Positions 14,415-16,473 of a stretch of 16,473 nt of DNA are shown in pieces (position 1 is the stretch's first letter; every line of letters starts with the position of its first letter). Position numbers and translations under genes: made by a program. The stretch covers positions 3,132-19,604 of the forward strand of contig DCQT01000060.1 of NCBI GenBank assembly GCA_002323535.1, read 5' to 3'. The DNA comes from Bacteriovoracaceae bacterium UBA1511 (lineage in GTDB: Bacteria > Bdellovibrionota > Bacteriovoracia > Bacteriovoracales > Bacteriovoracaceae). The notes beneath the pieces were generated by a model. The model was given only the letters and a program-made list of their open reading frames with translations. It searched no databases and was not told where the DNA came from.

Positions 14415-15631
14415 CCACCAAAATCATCTAGCATGATATCTTCTCTCTCAACACCAAGTTCAAGAAGCATATCAATTACACATTTGTTCATTATTGGGGG
14501 CCCACAAAGGTAGTACTCACAATCTTCTGGAGCTGGGTGATCTTTGAGATAATTATCAAGCAGTACTTGATGAATAAAGCCTGTATAACCTTCCCAATTA
14601 TCCTCAGGTTGAGGTTCTGAGAGTGCACAATGCCATGTGAAGTTTTCATTTTCTCTTTGAATCATGTCAAAGTCATCAACATAAAACATCTCTTTTTTAG
14701 ACCTAGCACCATACCAAAAAGTAACTTTTCTATCAGTTCCAATTCTTTTGAACTGATCAAAGATGTGAGATCTCATTGGCGCCATGCCAGCTCCCCCACC
14801 AACAAAAACCATCTCTTTTTTAGTTTCTCTGGCGTAAAATTCTCCAAAAGGCCCTGAGATAGTTACTTCCTCACCCGGCTTTAAATTAAAAATCCAACTG
14901 GACATTTTTCCAGGCTCTACATTAGGGAGCCTTGGCGGAGGTGAAGCTATTCTGACGTTAAGCATGATAACTCCACGCTCTTCCGGATAATTGGCCATCG
15001 AGTAAGCTCTAATCGTATCTTCAGTGGTAGTAGATTTATATTGCCACAGGTTGAAGTGATCCCAGTCTTTTTTGTACTCCTCACCAACAGAAAAATCCTT
15101 GTAGTCCACCGAGCCTGCAGGTCTTTCAATTTGTATATATCCACCCGCTTTAAAAGGTACACTCTCCCCTTCAGGTAACTCTAGAACAAGTTCCTTAATA
15201 AATGTCGCAACGTTGTCATTTGACTTAACCTTCGCGGTCCACTTTTTCGCACCAAAAACGGAGTCCTCTACCTCTATATCCATATTTTGCTTTACCGAAA
15301 CTTGACATGAAAGTCGCTCACCTTCTCTGGCTTCTTTTTTGGTAATATGACTTAACTCTGTCGGAAGAATGTCTCCACCACCGCTAAAAACTCTAACCTT
15401 ACATTGGGCACATGTTCCCCCTCCTCCGCAAGCAGAAGAGACAAATAATTTATTATCTGATAGGGCATTTAAAAGTTTTCCACCAACAGGTGCCTGAATT
15501 TCTTTTTCACCATTAATTTTAATCGTCACATTTCCACTAGGAATTAGCTTCGACTTTGCAAAAAGGATTATCCCAACCAAGATAAGGACAATCACAGTGA
15601 ACATAAAAACGCCTAATGTAATTTCATTCAT
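14411..15631 (-). CDS. nqrF: Na+-translocating NADH:quinone reductase subunit F
   Basis: NADH-oxidising subunit of NQR: it takes hydride from NADH to FAD and passes electrons to a 2Fe-2S cluster. The 406 aa comprise an N-terminal TM anchor (about 6-25); a ferredoxin domain (33-125) with cluster ligands Cys68, Cys74, Cys77 and Cys109 (SACGGGGTCAQC...LSCQ); the FAD domain with RAYSMANYP (208-216); and the NADH domain with FVGGGAGMAPMRS (276-288), WYGAR and YLCGPPIMN near the end. It finishes with the typical DDFGG. The ligand spacing is the same as in Vibrio NqrF and nothing is missing. AAGGA lies 6 nt before the ATG. It lies 17 nt after nqrE and overlaps apbE by 4 nt. Confidence 0.98.
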   Translation of the reverse strand: MNEITLGVFMFTVIVLILVGIILFAKSKLIPSGNVTIKINGEKEIQAPVGGKLLNALSDNKLFVSSACGGGGTCAQCKVRVFSGGGDILPTELSHITKKEAREGERLSCQVSVKQNMDIEVEDSVFGAKKWTAKVKSNDNVATFIKELVLELPEGESVPFKAGGYIQIERPAGSVDYKDFSVGEEYKKDWDHFNLWQYKSTTTEDTIRAYSMANYPEERGVIMLNVRIASPPPRLPNVEPGKMSSWIFNLKPGEEVTISGPFGEFYARETKKEMVFVGGGAGMAPMRSHIFDQFKRIGTDRKVTFWYGARSKKEMFYVDDFDMIQRENENFTWHCALSEPQPEDNWEGYTGFIHQVLLDNYLKDHPAPEDCEYYLCGPPIMNKCVIDMLLELGVEREDIMLDDFGG

Positions 15632-15648
15632 ATTGAATCCTTTTTACC

Positions 15649-16260
15649 CTAAAGTTGAATACCTGAAAAAGACAAGAACCCAAGGGCCATTAAACCGACA
15701 GTTATAAAAGTAATTCCTAGACCTCTTAAGCCCTCAGGAACATCACTGTATTTCATTTTCTCTCTAATTCCAGCAAGTGCTGCAATTGCTAATGCCCAGC
15801 CAAGCCCTGAACCAAAACCAAAAACGATCGACTCAGTAAAGTTGTAATCTCTTTCCACCATGAAAAGTGAACCACCCAGAATTGCGCAGTTTACTGTAAT
15901 TAGTGGAAGAAAGATTCCAAGGGCGGAGTATAATGCAGGAAAGAATCGATCAAGAGTCATCTCTAATATCTGAACCATCGCTGCAATAACACCTATATAA
16001 GTGATTAATCCTAAAAATGATAAATCGACTCCCTCTATTCCTGCCCATGTGAGTGCGTTATCTTTAAGCACGTATTGGTATAATAAATTATTAACTGGGA
16101 TTGTAATTGATTGAACAACAACAACTGCTACACCAAGACCTAGAGATGTAGAGACTTTTTTTGATACGGCAAGAAAAGTACACATTCCAAGAAAAAATGC
16201 TAAGGCTAAATTTTCTACAAAAACAGCTTTTAAAAACAAACTTAAGTAATGCTCAAACAT
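15649..16260 (-). CDS. nqrE: Na+-translocating NADH:quinone reductase subunit E
   Basis: Integral membrane subunit of NQR, homologous to NqrD and RnfA; the NqrD/NqrE pair forms the membrane core that holds an Fe centre on the electron path from NqrF. The 203 aa have six hydrophobic helices. The two conserved half-helix Cys residues are Cys27 (FFLGMCTFLAVSK) and Cys125 (ITVNCAILGG), as expected for the Fe ligands. Other family landmarks are the start MFEHYLSLFLKAVFVEN, GLITYIGVIAAMVQILEM (84-101) and FGFGSGLGWALAI. GGAG before the ATG lies inside the end of nqrD, and the two genes are 3 nt apart, so they are probably translated together. Confidence 0.98.
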   Translation of the reverse strand: MFEHYLSLFLKAVFVENLALAFFLGMCTFLAVSKKVSTSLGLGVAVVVVQSITIPVNNLLYQYVLKDNALTWAGIEGVDLSFLGLITYIGVIAAMVQILEMTLDRFFPALYSALGIFLPLITVNCAILGGSLFMVERDYNFTESIVFGFGSGLGWALAIAALAGIREKMKYSDVPEGLRGLGITFITVGLMALGFLSFSGIQL

Positions 16261-16263
16261 ATC

Positions 16264-16473
16264 CTACTCCGCCTCTACTTGGTCTTTGAATACAGTTCTT
16301 AAAATCCAAATAAATATACCTATCAGAAAAAATGCTGATGGTGAAAGTAACATCATCCCGTTTGGTTGATACCAACCACCATCTTTGGTCAGTGGAAGTA
16401 TTGTCATTCCAAGCAAAGTCCCACTTCCAAAAAGTTCTCTAAAAACAGCAACAAAAATGAGAACAATGGAGTA
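16264..16473 (-). CDS. nqrD: Na+-translocating NADH:quinone reductase subunit D (C-terminal 69 residues; 5' end outside window)
   Basis: Only the end of the gene is inside the window. Translating the minus strand from 16473 to the TAG at 16264-16266 gives 69 residues including FRELFGSGTLLG, GGWYQPNGMMLL and PSAFFLIGIFIWILRT. These are the C-terminal landmarks of NqrD (the RELFGSG and GGWYQPNG segments). In the complex NqrD pairs with NqrE. Its stop is 3 nt before the nqrE ATG. nqrA, nqrB and nqrC are expected further right on the same strand. Confidence 0.95.
   Translation of the reverse strand, partial: YSIVLIFVAVFRELFGSGTLLGMTILPLTKDGGWYQPNGMMLLSPSAFFLIGIFIWILRTVFKDQVEAE

Noticed and set aside
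1..16473. CRISPR array, insertion sequence, prophage, toxin-antitoxin or defence genes
   Set aside because: No direct-repeat array, transposase, integrase or defence-type domain is visible; every sizeable frame is accounted for by the genes listed.

Overview
The window looks like an ordinary chromosomal segment of an AT-rich marine Gram-negative bacterium. The best fit is a member of the Bdellovibrionota such as a Halobacteriovorax/Bacteriovorax-type predator. That placement is an inference from the mix of genes: a Na+-translocating NADH:quinone reductase (NQR) operon, an oxygen-dependent heme enzyme, a CHASE2-type cyclase, a PilZ protein, proteobacterial PepN, and an Nfu protein with an N-terminal Nfu domain. 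No marker gene (rRNA, RpoB) is present to prove it. I see no mobile element, CRISPR array, tRNA or rRNA.

Layout, left to right. Positions 1-462 (+) hold the 3' part of an Nfu-type Fe-S cluster carrier. Positions 493-3203 (-) hold a two-gene envelope acyl-transfer module: an AlgI-like MBOAT membrane acyltransferase followed 2 nt later by a secreted SGNH-like protein. Next is hemF (-), divergent from an ArsC-family reductase and a CHASE2/class III adenylate cyclase (+, 4333-6972). A small secreted DUF4920 protein (-) meets the cyclase tail to tail. It is divergent from class II fructose-bisphosphate aldolase (+, 7496-8524), which ends in a strong terminator shared with convergent pepN (-, 8577-11198). 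A PilZ protein (+, 11313-12056) is divergent from pepN and convergent with 6-phosphofructokinase (-, 12066-13043). The right end is the distal part of an nqr operon (-): partial nqrD, nqrE, nqrF, apbE, nqrM.

Functional threads. Glycolysis is represented by PfkA and FBA, each with its own sigma70-like promoter. Respiration and cofactor assembly are represented by NQR subunits D-F, both NQR maturation factors (ApbE attaches FMN; NqrM is needed for iron delivery), Nfu and HemF. Nucleotide signalling is represented by a sensor adenylate cyclase with all catalytic residues present and a PilZ protein with an intact c-di-GMP motif. Several starts were moved downstream of the longest open frame, because good ribosome binding sites sit before the inner start and sigma70-like promoter elements overlap the longer versions.

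No clearly new multi-gene system is visible. The most notable points are the degenerate SGNH partner of the MBOAT protein, the face-to-face pepN/PilZ promoters whose -35 boxes form an inverted repeat, and non-consensus residues in PfkA (GGNGS) and ApbE (loss of the Asp-Pro of its HxxDPRTG motif).
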